Below, piece by piece: positions 45,195-55,734 of a DNA stretch of 64,000 nucleotides (the first letter of the stretch is position 1; every line of letters starts with the position of its first letter). A program made the position numbers and the translations under genes. The stretch comes from Laburnicola sp. R22_1 (Eukaryota; Ascomycota; Dothideomycetes; Pleosporales; Didymosphaeriaceae). A model generated the notes under the pieces. The model did not search any database. It was given only the letters and a program-made list of their open reading frames with translations, and was not told the DNA's origin. The stretch covers positions 1,240,001-1,304,000 of the forward strand of contig JACONQ010000010.1 in the NCBI GenBank assembly GCA_014281115.1. The letters run 5' to 3'.

Positions 45195-47120
45195 CTATGT
45201 GTTCTGCGGGAGGAGCAGAAATCCTTGCTGACCACCCGGCATATTGACCGGAATTCCTTGCAACTGCCCAGGCTGCTGCGTCGGAAAGATCTGTGAGGCA
45301 GCAGGGCCAGGCGTTTGGTAAGAGATTCCATTGTCCGGTGGCAGCGGCAGCGGCAGCGGCAGATTAACCGGTGGCGGAAGCCCAGTCTGCTCTAGATAGC
45401 TCGAGCCAGTGGTACCTTTTATAGAAGATATGCCGCTTAATTGGAAAAGGGGACCTCCAATCTGCACATTGACAACGATCATGCGTTCACCCATGATTTC
45501 TTTCTTCATCTCAGCGACGATGAGAGTGCTGTCTAGCATCCGGATAAGCGTTTTCTCACATGCCCCATCAGTATCGTTGTCAAAGCGGGCGGATCGTGCG
45601 CCTTCGTATTTAAGCTCCTCCTCCATAGAGCTGAGGCTCTGATCGGTGTAGGCGCCACACGGGGAATCGTAGACAAAGACCTTACATCGGCATTTTCCCA
45701 TCTCCCACGTGTCGAGTCCGTAGCTTTCGTAGAGTTTGTTTGTCGTGGATTCGTGGGACATGAGGACGGAGATTTGGCGTTCGTCTTCGTGTTTGAAGAC
45801 AACTGCTGCATAGCGACCTGGGTTGAGTATGATGGCCGAGTTACCCTTGACTTTCATCCAATGTTCGTTGGGGAAGACGTAAGAGACTTTGAAGCCGTGC
45901 TCGGGAGGGAGCAGATGCACGAGGAGCCCGTGGTGACGATCGAAGTCCTCGTTGGTTGCGGGAGGAGCATCTTTGCGGAGGTACACTACAGATCTTACAG
46001 GAGGGAAGTAAAGTTTCGGATCCAGTACGACTGGGGTGCGGCTTCCATGATCCCGGGCGAACTGATCGGCGATGATGGGACGAATGTAAATACCTAAAGA
46101 CCCGGTGAAGTCACCCTCGTAGTGGCAAGCTAGCTCTGCGAGGTACAACGGCGCCTTCCCAGTGCTATGACGCAGCCGGTGTAGGGGCACTTCCATTCGT
46201 AGACCGAGATTAGTTGTAGCAGTAGGTTGACTTGACTGTTGCTGTCTGTATGGTACGACGTCGCCTGAGTTGGCGAATTCAGATGGGGATCGCGCAAATG
46301 GACCGCGGAGCAGGGTGTCGCCGATATCGATCAAAAGTTCGTCATCGTCCTTGCATTTATCTTCCCAGGCATAGATTGATTGATCGTCTTAGGTCCTCAA
46401 GATCTCTTCTTGCAATCTCGCGAAAGCTCGCTCACCCTCACCGTACAGCAGTGGCATGTTGACGCCAAAGATGCCTAGCAAGCAATATGCGATGTCCTCG
46501 ATCCTCGTTGTGATTCGTTGAGATGCCCAGAACATACGCCTGGCGATGCTGACCCTTCGAAGGTCGGCACCCCGTAAGGTTTCCAGGTCTATCCCGGTAA
46601 TGATACTGATGGTAGTTCCCAGCGTCGAAAGATCACCGAGATAATTCCAATCCTGAGAGAAAAAGTGCACGACTCTTGGGGCTAAAAGCTCCTGCAGGGT
46701 CCATCCCCTAGTGAACCATTGGCTGGCACTCAGTCGTTCAAATACGGCGTCTGCGCTGGTGCTCTGTGCAGACGGTGCTTCAACATCGGACAAGTAAGCA
46801 AAGCAAGCCACTGCATCCCGATACCACTGGAACATGGAATTAATGGCCTCGCTCAGCTCAGCGCTACTCGTTTTGTCGATACAGCAAGGATCTACCCAGC
46901 CCCAGTCTAGGCCGTGCCGCGCAGTTCCGCGGCAGAAACTAACAATTTTCTGATATCCTTCAGAGGCATGGAGAGATAACCTTGTCTGGGGGTCCAGAGA
47001 TGTGATGTGTTGGTACGTGACCTCTTGAGCACCCCATCGGTGAGATAAGACGGTGTATGGGGGTCTGTCAGCGTCAAGGAATTCCCTGACTTCCAAGGTA
47101 CGCGAGTTGATGAGGCGCAT
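45195..47120 (-). pseudogene. HET-domain gene with one nonsense codon
   Basis: Heterokaryon-incompatibility family gene, single exon, ATG at 47,118-47,120, 642 codons in one frame. The HET domain (residues of about 20-150) has the usual YTVLSHRWG, GLDWGWVDPCCIDKTSSAELSEAINSM split by conserved Asp/Cys residues, and RGWTLQELLAP. TAA at 46,389-46,391 (codon 244) interrupts the frame just before DDQSIYAWED, a block that normally follows in HET proteins. The remaining 398 codons are open and end in a Pro/Gln-rich tail. A truncated 243-aa protein keeping the whole HET domain could still be made. No GT-AG intron removes the stop. Confidence 0.82.
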
Positions 47121-47675
47121 CTCAATTCAAGGTTCAGATCATCGAAAATTTCAATTTGAGGTGTATGTTCTCGACCCCCAAGATAAGGGGTTTTCAGCCG
47201 CACCGTATTTATTTCTTGGCGGGCCTTCACGCAGAATACCGAACCAAGATGGATGCAGCAGCACAACAATGAAAATTGGCCGATTGTGTGATCATCCTGT
47301 TCAGGTAAATTGTAATCGAATCTGCTGGGGGAAAGCAAGGAGTAGTTCCATGCCTCACCTACAAACCGAAATGAAACCATGGTCGTGCATTTACCCATGG
47401 TAGAGCGGGACCAAAAAATACGGGTCATAGCCTTTGATTCCAAGCCAACTCAGAACCTAACTGTATTCATACCTACGGCTATCGTTACACAAGAAGGTCG
47501 GTAGTGCTGTGTATACTACACGGCACACTCAACACCCTAGGGCCCAGTTACCACCAAAACCTCATCTTTGGAACAAGAAGCAAGAGCTGGACGTAACGAG
47601 GGCTCACACCCGCACAATTACCTAAATATATATCCAAAATTGAACGTCATTAAATCGTGGGATATCGTAGAAAGT
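47121..47675. other. Intergenic, 555 bp, nothing recognised
   Basis: Upstream of the HET relic and downstream of the Myb gene. No gene or repeat is seen. Confidence 0.5.
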
Positions 47676-50048
47676 CTAAGCGTGATAGGAAGGCGCCTCG
47701 TTCCTCGAACCTCTTTTCTCTAGCCCAAGCTCTTCCAGTAAACTTTTGTCCAACGTCAACACCCCACGACCGGGCGCGCTATTGACCATTGGAGCCAGCG
47801 TCGCACTAGGTGTGTATCCTGCGCCGCTTGTCGAAGGTAAGACATACCCAGACCCGTCGTCGAACAGGAAGGGTGCTGTCTGCGCCTCGGGTCGAACATC
47901 CACGTCCAAACCGGAGAGCAGATCCGCTGGCGGGGGAAGGTTGTGCACCGCGCTTCGTGCACTTGATGCTGGGACGTGGGGAAAGACGATGGTGGGGAGG
48001 TTTGGGGTGCGGAGCAGTGGGTTGTTTGATTGCTTTACGGTTGATCCTGTAGCATTTCCGGAAGTGGCCACAGAGGAGGTAGAATTTGCGGAAGCGGTAT
48101 TACCGTGCTGGATGCTCCGAGGGCGTCGCGACGACGTCGGCTGACGCGATGCAGGAGGATATGAAGTTGTTGATGAGACTCCATTGGAAGTCATCAAGGC
48201 CATAGGGAGGTCCAACACCATGGTATTCATTTGCATGCCGTCCGTTCCATTGAACACGTTGAGAGGAGCGTCGCCTGCGAGTGTGCCCATTGCTGGTAGA
48301 TTCGCAGCTGGTACTCCCGTCACTTGCGAAGGGTTTGCAGCTGCCCATTCGAAGATGTTTCGGTTGAGTATCACAGGGCTCCGGCTGTTGTCGCCATCTT
48401 CTTCCGAACCAAGGTCTCCGAAGTCTTCCAATGGGCCGGGAAAAGAGGTCAGGAAAGACTCTCGCGGCGCCATAGACATAAGACTGGGGTTGGAGGATGC
48501 AGTTGATGTTAGGCTGGAAAAAGAGGTGTCCGTCGTAGAATCCTGGACCTTTGACGGATCAGAGGCACTGTCGCTTTGCACGCTGTTGACAGAATCTTGA
48601 CTGTGGCGCCCCTCCTTTTCGGTCTCTTTCTCCTTCAACATCCGCTCATCCTTCGGCTTGAGTTTGTACCCAGCCTTGGCAAATTTCTCGGGATACCGAA
48701 TCCGAAATCGGTCGCGCAGATCTGTCGCTTGACGGACGTAGAAACCTAAGGTTCTGTCGTCTCGTATTGAGTGCCAAGAAGAACCGTACTTTTCAAATCC
48801 TTTGAGGAGGTTTGCATCGTCCTCTTCGGTAAAAGCACGCCGCTCTCTGCGGTTGTTCTTGACGAATCTGCTGTATATACCCATTTGGTGAAGCTCTGCA
48901 GGTCCCTTGCGATGACTCTCGGCACGAGGTTTTCGGGGCGCTTTTACTGTAGAAAGCTTCTCAGGGGCGACGGAGTCTTGTGCCTCCGATTCATTCGACG
49001 TTGCAAATGACGAGGTGATGGTTGGAGGGCTGTCGTCTTGTTCGCCTGTCTTCCGCTGCCACTTTCTGGGCTTGAGGCCTTCACCAGGGCAACACGTACG
49101 GAAACGATCCTTTAAATCTACAGCGGTTCGTTGACTAAACGTAAAATCCGGGCACTGGAGTATCTTCTTCCAGTTACCGATACCAAACCTACTGACCCCA
49201 ACTAGCAGGTCTTTGGTCTCTTGATCTGACCACTTGTTCCTTCTCTTCTGTTGCTTTTTCGCCTTCGTCTCAATGGCTCCGGGAGAGACATCGGCACTGA
49301 TACTTGTCCGATTCTCCTTGTCGCCCGTAGAGACGGGCGCAGCTTTAGCCTGCCGGCTTGCCTGGGACTTTTGCCGAGCGCCAGATGGAGCATCCTCAGA
49401 CTTTGCACGGGGCGAGTCTTTCCTCTCGTCGGTCGCGGCTGCATTTCGCCCCACACCATCTCCGATATCCCTTCCGAATGCGCCCGATTCGCTCGTGATA
49501 GGCGGGAAGAGTCTGCTCTGTGCAAATGCAGGCGGATGGTGCAAGCCCTGGAGGAGAGGTGGTATCATCGGCCGCTTCGCAGTCTTCTTGGGCTTTGGAT
49601 GCGGCTTCGGGAGCTTGAGGAGCGAGTTTTCGGCACCCGTTGGTGCCGGGGCGTCGGCGGGCTCATCGTCCCTCTTCCTCTTGTTGGAGTGCTGCTGCGA
49701 AGGGTCCAAGAGAAGATCACTCAGCCGTCCACTGAACGGCGTGACTGCGGCCACCGAGGCGGTGGGCGTCTCATCGTTCAACACGCCCGCGATCGGGACG
49801 CTGGGCTTCTGTCGCTTTGCGGCGGCTTGCTGGCCCGGGCTGTGTCGGTGAAGGTTGGGGCGGGCGAGTGACGAGCCGCTCGGCGCCGTGTTGGAGCGTA
49901 CATCGTCGTTCGCGGTGCTGGGCTCAACGGGGTGCGGTCGTCGCGGGGCAGCTGTGACGGCTGGGGCAGGCCACAACCACGAGAGCGGGTCGACGGCAGG
50001 GCGGTCGACGGAGCTGCCCGCCAGCAGAGTCGCTATTCGGGGCTCCAT
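47676..50048 (-). CDS. Double-Myb DNA-binding protein, Tay1/Teb1-like
   Basis: Nuclear DNA-binding protein, single exon, 790 aa from the first in-frame ATG at 50,048 (MEPRIATLLAGS); the frame stays open further 5' without an ATG. Two Myb/SANT repeats are separated by about 70 residues. The first is RNKWSDQETKDLLVGVSRFG to TAVDLKDRFRTC. The second is RAFTEEDDANLLKGFEKYG to QATDLRDRFRIRYP. The third helices VDLKDRF and TDLRDRF resemble the telobox VDLKDKW of telomere-repeat binders, and two-telobox proteins of this plan include Yarrowia Tay1 and S. pombe Teb1. The long N- and C-terminal regions are disordered. Telomere or promoter binding is inference. Confidence 0.85.
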   Translation of the reverse strand: MEPRIATLLAGSSVDRPAVDPLSWLWPAPAVTAAPRRPHPVEPSTANDDVRSNTAPSGSSLARPNLHRHSPGQQAAAKRQKPSVPIAGVLNDETPTASVAAVTPFSGRLSDLLLDPSQQHSNKRKRDDEPADAPAPTGAENSLLKLPKPHPKPKKTAKRPMIPPLLQGLHHPPAFAQSRLFPPITSESGAFGRDIGDGVGRNAAATDERKDSPRAKSEDAPSGARQKSQASRQAKAAPVSTGDKENRTSISADVSPGAIETKAKKQQKRRNKWSDQETKDLLVGVSRFGIGNWKKILQCPDFTFSQRTAVDLKDRFRTCCPGEGLKPRKWQRKTGEQDDSPPTITSSFATSNESEAQDSVAPEKLSTVKAPRKPRAESHRKGPAELHQMGIYSRFVKNNRRERRAFTEEDDANLLKGFEKYGSSWHSIRDDRTLGFYVRQATDLRDRFRIRYPEKFAKAGYKLKPKDERMLKEKETEKEGRHSQDSVNSVQSDSASDPSKVQDSTTDTSFSSLTSTASSNPSLMSMAPRESFLTSFPGPLEDFGDLGSEEDGDNSRSPVILNRNIFEWAAANPSQVTGVPAANLPAMGTLAGDAPLNVFNGTDGMQMNTMVLDLPMALMTSNGVSSTTSYPPASRQPTSSRRPRSIQHGNTASANSTSSVATSGNATGSTVKQSNNPLLRTPNLPTIVFPHVPASSARSAVHNLPPPADLLSGLDVDVRPEAQTAPFLFDDGSGYVLPSTSGAGYTPSATLAPMVNSAPGRGVLTLDKSLLEELGLEKRGSRNEAPSYHA

Positions 50049-50358
50049 TTCCTGGTGTTGGCATATGGCGCCATCTGCGGGGACGTGACATGGAGAGCCG
50101 GCCGTTGGTGTTCTGCAGGCTGATGTTCCCTTCGGCGGCAACTCGGAGATGGCTCGGTTCTCGGCGATTATTCATCTTGATAAGATAAGATAAGATTTCC
50201 ACCTCAAATTTCTTTTCTCTCTGTTCATAGGTGCATGTACATAAACTAACGAGGCTCGACCTTGGTTAGAATCTTAACACGACGAAGATCTTCAGTATCT
50301 ACAGCTAGGCACCAATTCATGTACAACCAAAATATCAAATCCATGCCGACAGCGCCAA
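50049..50358. other. Intergenic with left arm of a 38-bp inverted repeat
   Basis: Promoter of the Myb gene and 3' region of carX. It holds the 38-bp repeat at 50,257-50,294 and a short GATAAGATAAGATAAGA run at about 50,178. Confidence 0.6.
50257..50294 (+). repeat. 38-bp perfect inverted repeat, left copy
   Basis: The segment begins CGACCTTGGTTAGAATC and ends GAAGATCTTCA. It is identical in reverse complement to 55,579-55,616. Confidence 0.9.
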
Positions 50359-52487
50359 TCATCCCAAAGCACCAATCAGTCGCTTCTTTAAATTCCTCCA
50401 TCTTGTCCGCTCTTCGTTCACCGGTATATTTCTAAACGTCTCCACAGCCCTCTGATTCCGTATCTGCTCTTCGCTGAACCAATTCCCATGTAGCCCGTAG
50501 GGTACCCTTGTCGGCAAGTGTATCTTACATACCACCGTTCGCATGTCCTGTGCGTCTAATATCCACAACTCACTAGTAGCTTTAGGCGTGCACTCGCCAA
50601 ACTTGTCGAGCTGTGATTCGTCGAAAACGTAGAAAAGAAGGAAGCCGTCATCTTCACTGCGCGCTGATTGACGAGGTACGAAACGTGCTTCCTGCGCAAA
50701 GTGCTGCGGCGGGAGTTGGAAAGCTTGGATAGGATCGTGAGGATTGTGGGTTGACAAGACTTCCTGGATAGAGCGCGTGTCCAGACATCCTGTGATTTGC
50801 TCAGGAGGGTTTGCTTTTGCGCGATTCAGGAGCGTTTGGACGTCCATTTTCACGATGACATCGATCTTGGTAGCTTTTCCAAGCGCAGCGCCAAACGAAG
50901 CGTTGAGTGTGCTGCAGCCGTAAATGTAGCGAGCAAAGGACATCTCGATTTGCGGGGCGACGGTGAGGGACTCAAATGCTATGCTCGACAATGCGTGCTG
51001 GTCAGTAATCTGATTCGAAGCTTCGTCATTTAAATCGAAGCGGTAATAGTAAAGACGACATTGCTCCTCATCGTCTTCCGAGATCGGCGGCGTTGGTGGG
51101 CCGTATTTTGACTGTGTGTGGTCCTCCGAGAGGAGTGCGGTCTGCTCATTGCTCGGTATTTTCTCCAAATCTTTCACCTCCGCGTCGTCATCATATTTGG
51201 CAAAAAAAGACATTCGCTTTCGTTCATGTGGCTCCTTGTGATTTGGGTGTGGTGGTGGCGTGAGGTTTCCAGTGCTGTAGACTAAAGACGCGGACGTCAG
51301 CCGACATGCTAGCATATTAACAGCGATCAGCTCTCCGCGATTGTCGAACTCATCCCATGTGTTCGCAGTGTGAAAAATGCAGCAACCGCTAGTCTCGAAC
51401 CATCGTACAGCTGACGGGTCGCAGCGAGGAAATACGCCAACGCGTGCTGGCTTTCTAGGCTCGTATGCAACCACGTGTTTATTCTTCAGCAGATTGAAAG
51501 GCGAGAGACTGAGTGGTAGATCAAGGATGACAGTGTGGTGCTTTGAAACGCCAAAATCGTGCATCATTCTGCCCCCAGAGCACCCAGGCACGGGAGCATT
51601 TAGCAACTTTGGTTGCGTTGACCTTGCCGAGGTCGAACACCTTTCGTCTTTTGGTACAACAGAATAGTGGACGAAGGGAGGAATGAAGTCGCAGTGAAAG
51701 AGCATCAGCTCGCCAGTCGTGGGGTCGACTTTCGGATGCCCGGTTGTCCACTCGCGCATCCAGCTGTTCACTCCTGACCCGCCAAACCCAGGCTCACCGT
51801 CGGCATTATCTTTTAATGGCTCTCCTTCTGCATTGTTTCCGTCGAACCAGCCGACAGTCTCCAGTCCAGGGAGCTGAATGCGGATCGGAGGCCCGCTCTC
51901 GCACGTTGCCAAAGCGCGCCCGTCGTGGTGCAGGATACTGGTGTTTGCTACGCTGATTCTCTTGATGGCTTGCGAAGACCTGGGGAAATGCGATAGCAGC
52001 ACAAGGACGGCGCTCCGGAAGATACTCCAAATGATTACAACCATTCGTGCCAGCGGATTGACCAAAGTCGCTATACTTGGCGGAATAGGCGTTCGGAGAC
52101 TTGCATTCTCAAAGGTCGACAAGCATAGGTCGGTCAAAATGAACTGATTCACAAAGCGGGGCGAATGATGCTTCGTGTCGGCGGAAGTGCGATCAAACCA
52201 CACGCCGGTGAGCATGCCATCGCCGTCGAACCAGTGGGCCTCCCGCTCAAGGTCCGAGTTGGCAATGGGGTTGCCCCCATTTCGCACATACATGCCGCCC
52301 TGGAGCTCATCTGGAATACGGCCAGAATAGCGAACCGGTTGTAGTGAGAAGGTTGTGGTTACCGGCGCGAAGTTACCAGCCAAGTATCTACAAAATGGAT
52401 TAATGTTTGAGGTGGCGAGTTCCGTTCCACAACATGCACTTACGGGTGGCTGGAAGGCTGCTTTTTCTCTTGTCCATTTCGGGGCAT
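50359..52487 (-). CDS. carX: Carotenoid oxygenase, CarX-like retinal-forming
   Basis: Non-haem iron dioxygenase of the RPE65/CCD family that cleaves beta-carotene to retinal in Fusarium. Exons 52487-52444 and 52387-50359 (56-nt intron) give 690 aa. The start MPRNGQEKKQPSSHP joins in phase to YLAGNFAPV, the usual opening of this family. Conserved iron-site surroundings include HWFDGDGMLTG near the N-terminus, GGRMMHDFGVSKHHTV, CIFHTANTWDE and the C-terminal GLHGNWFSEEQI. It is head-to-head with carRA across 544 bp, so co-regulation (by light in Fusarium) is likely. Its product would load the two opsins of this window. The symbol rests on family and context. Confidence 0.88.
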
Positions 52488-53030
52488 GGCGAGCTTCCGA
52501 GGCTTCGCTACATCAGGTACCGTAGCGAACGATGACTTCTGGGAGACGATGTTCGCACACTAAAGAGGAGCACGCTTGGCTCAATTCTCATTCTTCAGTC
52601 TCCTGTAGATGGCGAACATGGGTGGAAGTTGGATCCGCTAGGCTCGTCATTCGGACGTTGTAGCGGTGGGAATAGCGGCCTCAGGTACCGGCCGGCGGTA
52701 TCGGAAGCTGTGAGCAAGAGTGACGAAATATGGCATGAGCGAAGACCGGTACACGGCGGTTGATGGGCAGACACTTTGTCATGACTCATGACGCAACGCT
52801 CGAAGCTTAAAGAGCAGCGCTAAGCCGCATCAGGCCGTGGCCCATCTCGACCTTCTCGACACCCATTCCGCCGCATCGAAATCCACAACAACAATGGCGT
52901 TCTTTCCACCTCCGCTTGCATGCCGAGCTGTAGCACGCTGCTTTTCATTCGGGGCCTTTCAGTCGACGTGATTGTAGCGCCTGGACCTTTCAAAAGGCGG
53001 CGCACGTGAAAGGACGCTCGACAGAGCATC
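52488..53030. promoter_or_regulatory. Divergent carX/carRA promoter
   Basis: 543 bp between the two start codons. Near its middle is GTCATGACTCATGAC (52,778-52,792), a 15-bp palindrome around one central base. It contains ATGACTCAT, the AP-1/Gcn4-type bZIP consensus, 290 bp from the carX ATG and about 240 bp from the carRA ATG. Function is inferred from sequence only. Confidence 0.5.
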
Positions 53031-54939
53031 ATGGGTTTCGAATATGCATTCGTGTATGTGGCTTGATCGGAAAACACGCTCCTTCTAACCAACGGTAGCC
53101 ATGTCAAGTATACTGTACCGCCTGCGGTTCTACTCACCCTACTATACCGGCCGCTCTTCACGCGCTTGGATGTGTACAAAGTCTCCTTCCTGGTAACCGT
53201 ACGTACATGCAGGACCGCATCGCAACTTTCACTAATAGCATCAGGTCGCGGTCGTTTCCACGATACCATGGGATTCGTATCTTATCCGAACTGGCATTTG
53301 GAGCTATCCCAGCCACGTCATTGTTGGCCCCAAGTTGCTCGATATCCCTCTCGAGGAAGTCTTCTTCTTTGTGGTGCAGACGTACACCACTTCACTATTG
53401 TATCTCATCTGCAGCAAACCAACCTTTCAACCGGTGTACCTGCGCGTTGAACGAAGGAAGTCCCATCCGCTCGGGCCGCGCAACCAACAATGGCCATGGT
53501 GCAAACGGTCTGGGCAGCTCGTATTAGCTATATTGATTGGATGGAGTTGGCATACGGTTGTGGACAACGCGGTAGGAACATACATAGGTCTCATACTGGT
53601 TTGGGCTGTGCCGTTCCTTCTGCTTCTATGGTAGGTTCAAAGATACATTGCACTGGGCGAGGCTTAATGGTACTATAGGACCTTTGCATACCAGTTCATT
53701 CTGGGTTTGCCTTTGTCAAACACCTTGCTACCCATCGCCCTTCCGACAATTTACCTTTGGATCATCGACACGCTTGCTCTGAAGCGGGGCACTTGGACCA
53801 TCAGCGTTGGGACCAAGTACGGTCTTCATCTGTGGGATGGCCTAGAGATTGAGGAAGCGTTGTTCTTCCTCGTTACCAACACTCTTATTGTGTTCGGCCA
53901 ACTCGCATTCGACAATGCTCTGGCTATCGTTTATACGTTTCCAAAGCTCTTTCCGGACCCAGCAGGACTTCCGTCGCCAACCACGCTACTCCGAGCCTTG
54001 TTTACGTCGACCTCTAATTACGATGAAGAACATCTGATCGGCTTGCAAGAGGCAGTCCATCGCTTGAAGAGGAAAAGTCGCAGCTTTTACCTTGCTTCAT
54101 CGACCTTCCAAGGGCAGCTTCGCTCGGATCTCATGCTCTTGTACTCGTTCTGCCGTGTTGCCGATGACCTAGTGGACAACGCGTCTTCGGCCGAGGATGC
54201 GAACGTCTGGATTGCCAAACTGCATCGTTTCCTTGAGCTTGGCTACAGCAGCGGTGAGAAATCAGAAGTGTCAGTGGCAGATTATGTTCAGGACAATTTC
54301 CCTTCCGATACACGATCCGCGCTCCTCCAGCTGCCGTCTGCGAAGCTTCCTCGCGAACCGCTCCAAGATCTTCTGCGCGGGTTCGAGATGGACTTGGCTT
54401 TCAATTCTGCCCCTCCGATCAAGACTGAAGGGGATCTGGAGGTATATGCGCAGAGGGTCGCTGGCACCGTCGCGCAAATGTGCAATGAGCTCATATTTCA
54501 CATACACCGCACGTCACAGTCGTTGGAGGAGCAGCGGCGCATTATACGGGCTGGTAATCGTATGGGAATGGCACTCCAATACGTCAACATTGCGCGTGAC
54601 ATTGCTGTGGATGCAAAAATTGGACGCGTGTATCTGCCTACAGCGTGGCTGAAAGAGGTCGGAGAGACATACGAGTCAGTGCTCAAAGATCCACAGGGTG
54701 CAGAGATCGAAAAGCTGCGCTCGAAGCTGCTCGACAAAGCATTCAAGTTATACGAAGAGGCACGGGATGTCATCGAGGAGCTGCCAGTAGAGGCTCGCGG
54801 GCCGATCAGAGTTGCAGTGGAGAGCTATATGGAGATTGGAAGGGTATTGCGACAGGACGGATACGTCGTGAAAGCCGGCAGGGCTACAGTGTCGAGGTGG
54901 AGACGTCTGCAGGTTGCTTGGAAGGCGCTCAACCAATAA
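53031..54939 (+). CDS. carRA: Bifunctional lycopene cyclase/phytoene synthase
   Basis: Membrane-associated enzyme making phytoene from geranylgeranyl diphosphate (C-terminal domain) and cyclising lycopene (N-terminal domain). Exons 53031-53053, 53099-53198, 53245-53630 and 53679-54939 give 589 aa, the usual length. The cyclase half has repeated membrane segments with IPLEEVFFF and [10 protein letters not shown]. The synthase half carries both Asp-rich prenyl-diphosphate sites, [11 protein letters not shown] and [17 protein letters not shown], plus SFYLASSTF. The 23-nt first exon encodes MGFEYAFV, the expected opening. It is divergent from carX and upstream of the CarO-like opsin. carB, which links its two reactions, is absent from the window. 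Confidence 0.95.
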
Positions 54940-55734
54940 TTGTCGGTAAAGCAATGATACCCGATACAGCTGTAGATGTTGTACCTTTGTATGGACATGC
55001 CTGCTCGCAACTGTCATGGGTAGTTTTGAATTGTGCTTCTCTAGTTCCGGGAGTTTCGGAGAAGTTGATAACTCTCATCAGAGGTCATTTTCGGAGGCTG
55101 TAACTAGCAGTGATAGGCGGTCAGTTCGACGAATCACGTCACAGATCGAGTCGTTTGTTCAAGAGTGATGTCAAAGCAAGCTCATCAAAGCTTTCGGTGA
55201 ACTGGCGGTCGCCAAACTACTTCTCGTTAGTGTACTCACTGATCGCTATGCCCTGGCATGTCTACATCATCGGTGTTCAAGATCGGCTGCATCTGGGGAA
55301 TTAAGCTTTCAAAACGAAGCAAAAACGTTGAAGTTGCCGCTCAGTTGCCATGGTAAGATTAGGGTTTGCTATTTGGAACAGGCGCATGGGGACTTTGAGG
55401 GGCTACTTTAGCGAAGAAGGGCATGTTCTGGTGAGAAATTGCTGGGGCGTGATACTGGGGGTTGTATTCGGGATGTGATCGGAATCAGGCAGCGCACCCT
55501 GGTAGCAAGAGCGCTTTATATCAGAATATCGTCATTAGGATGACATCTTCTATTATCCCTCCAGCATTCGAGGGGTATTGAAGATCTTCGTCGTGTTAAG
55601 ATTCTAACCAAGGTCGCATTCGAGGGGTATATCATACCTTTTGACGCCACTCCAGCGAGTCTTCATTTTTCGCACTCGTGATATCTGATAAACTGCACCC
55701 CGACACCTAGAACAAGAATATCGACGTAGTCAAA
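54940..55734. other. Intergenic with right arm of 38-bp inverted repeat
   Basis: Between carRA and the second opsin. Apart from the 38-bp repeat and its flanking 15-bp duplication at 55,564-55,630 nothing is recognised. Confidence 0.6.
55564..55630. repeat. 38-bp inverted repeat (right copy) in a 15-bp duplication
   Basis: The right copy (55,579-55,616) is the exact reverse complement of 50,257-50,294. It is bracketed by direct copies of GCATTCGAGGGGTAT at 55,564-55,578 and 55,616-55,630 (sharing one base with the repeat). The arrangement looks like a short insertion that duplicated its target. Confidence 0.88.

Noticed and set aside
50049..50141. 5' extension of the Myb gene to a 821-residue frame
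   Set aside because: The frame is open but contains no ATG upstream of 50,048; the apparent start is TTG.
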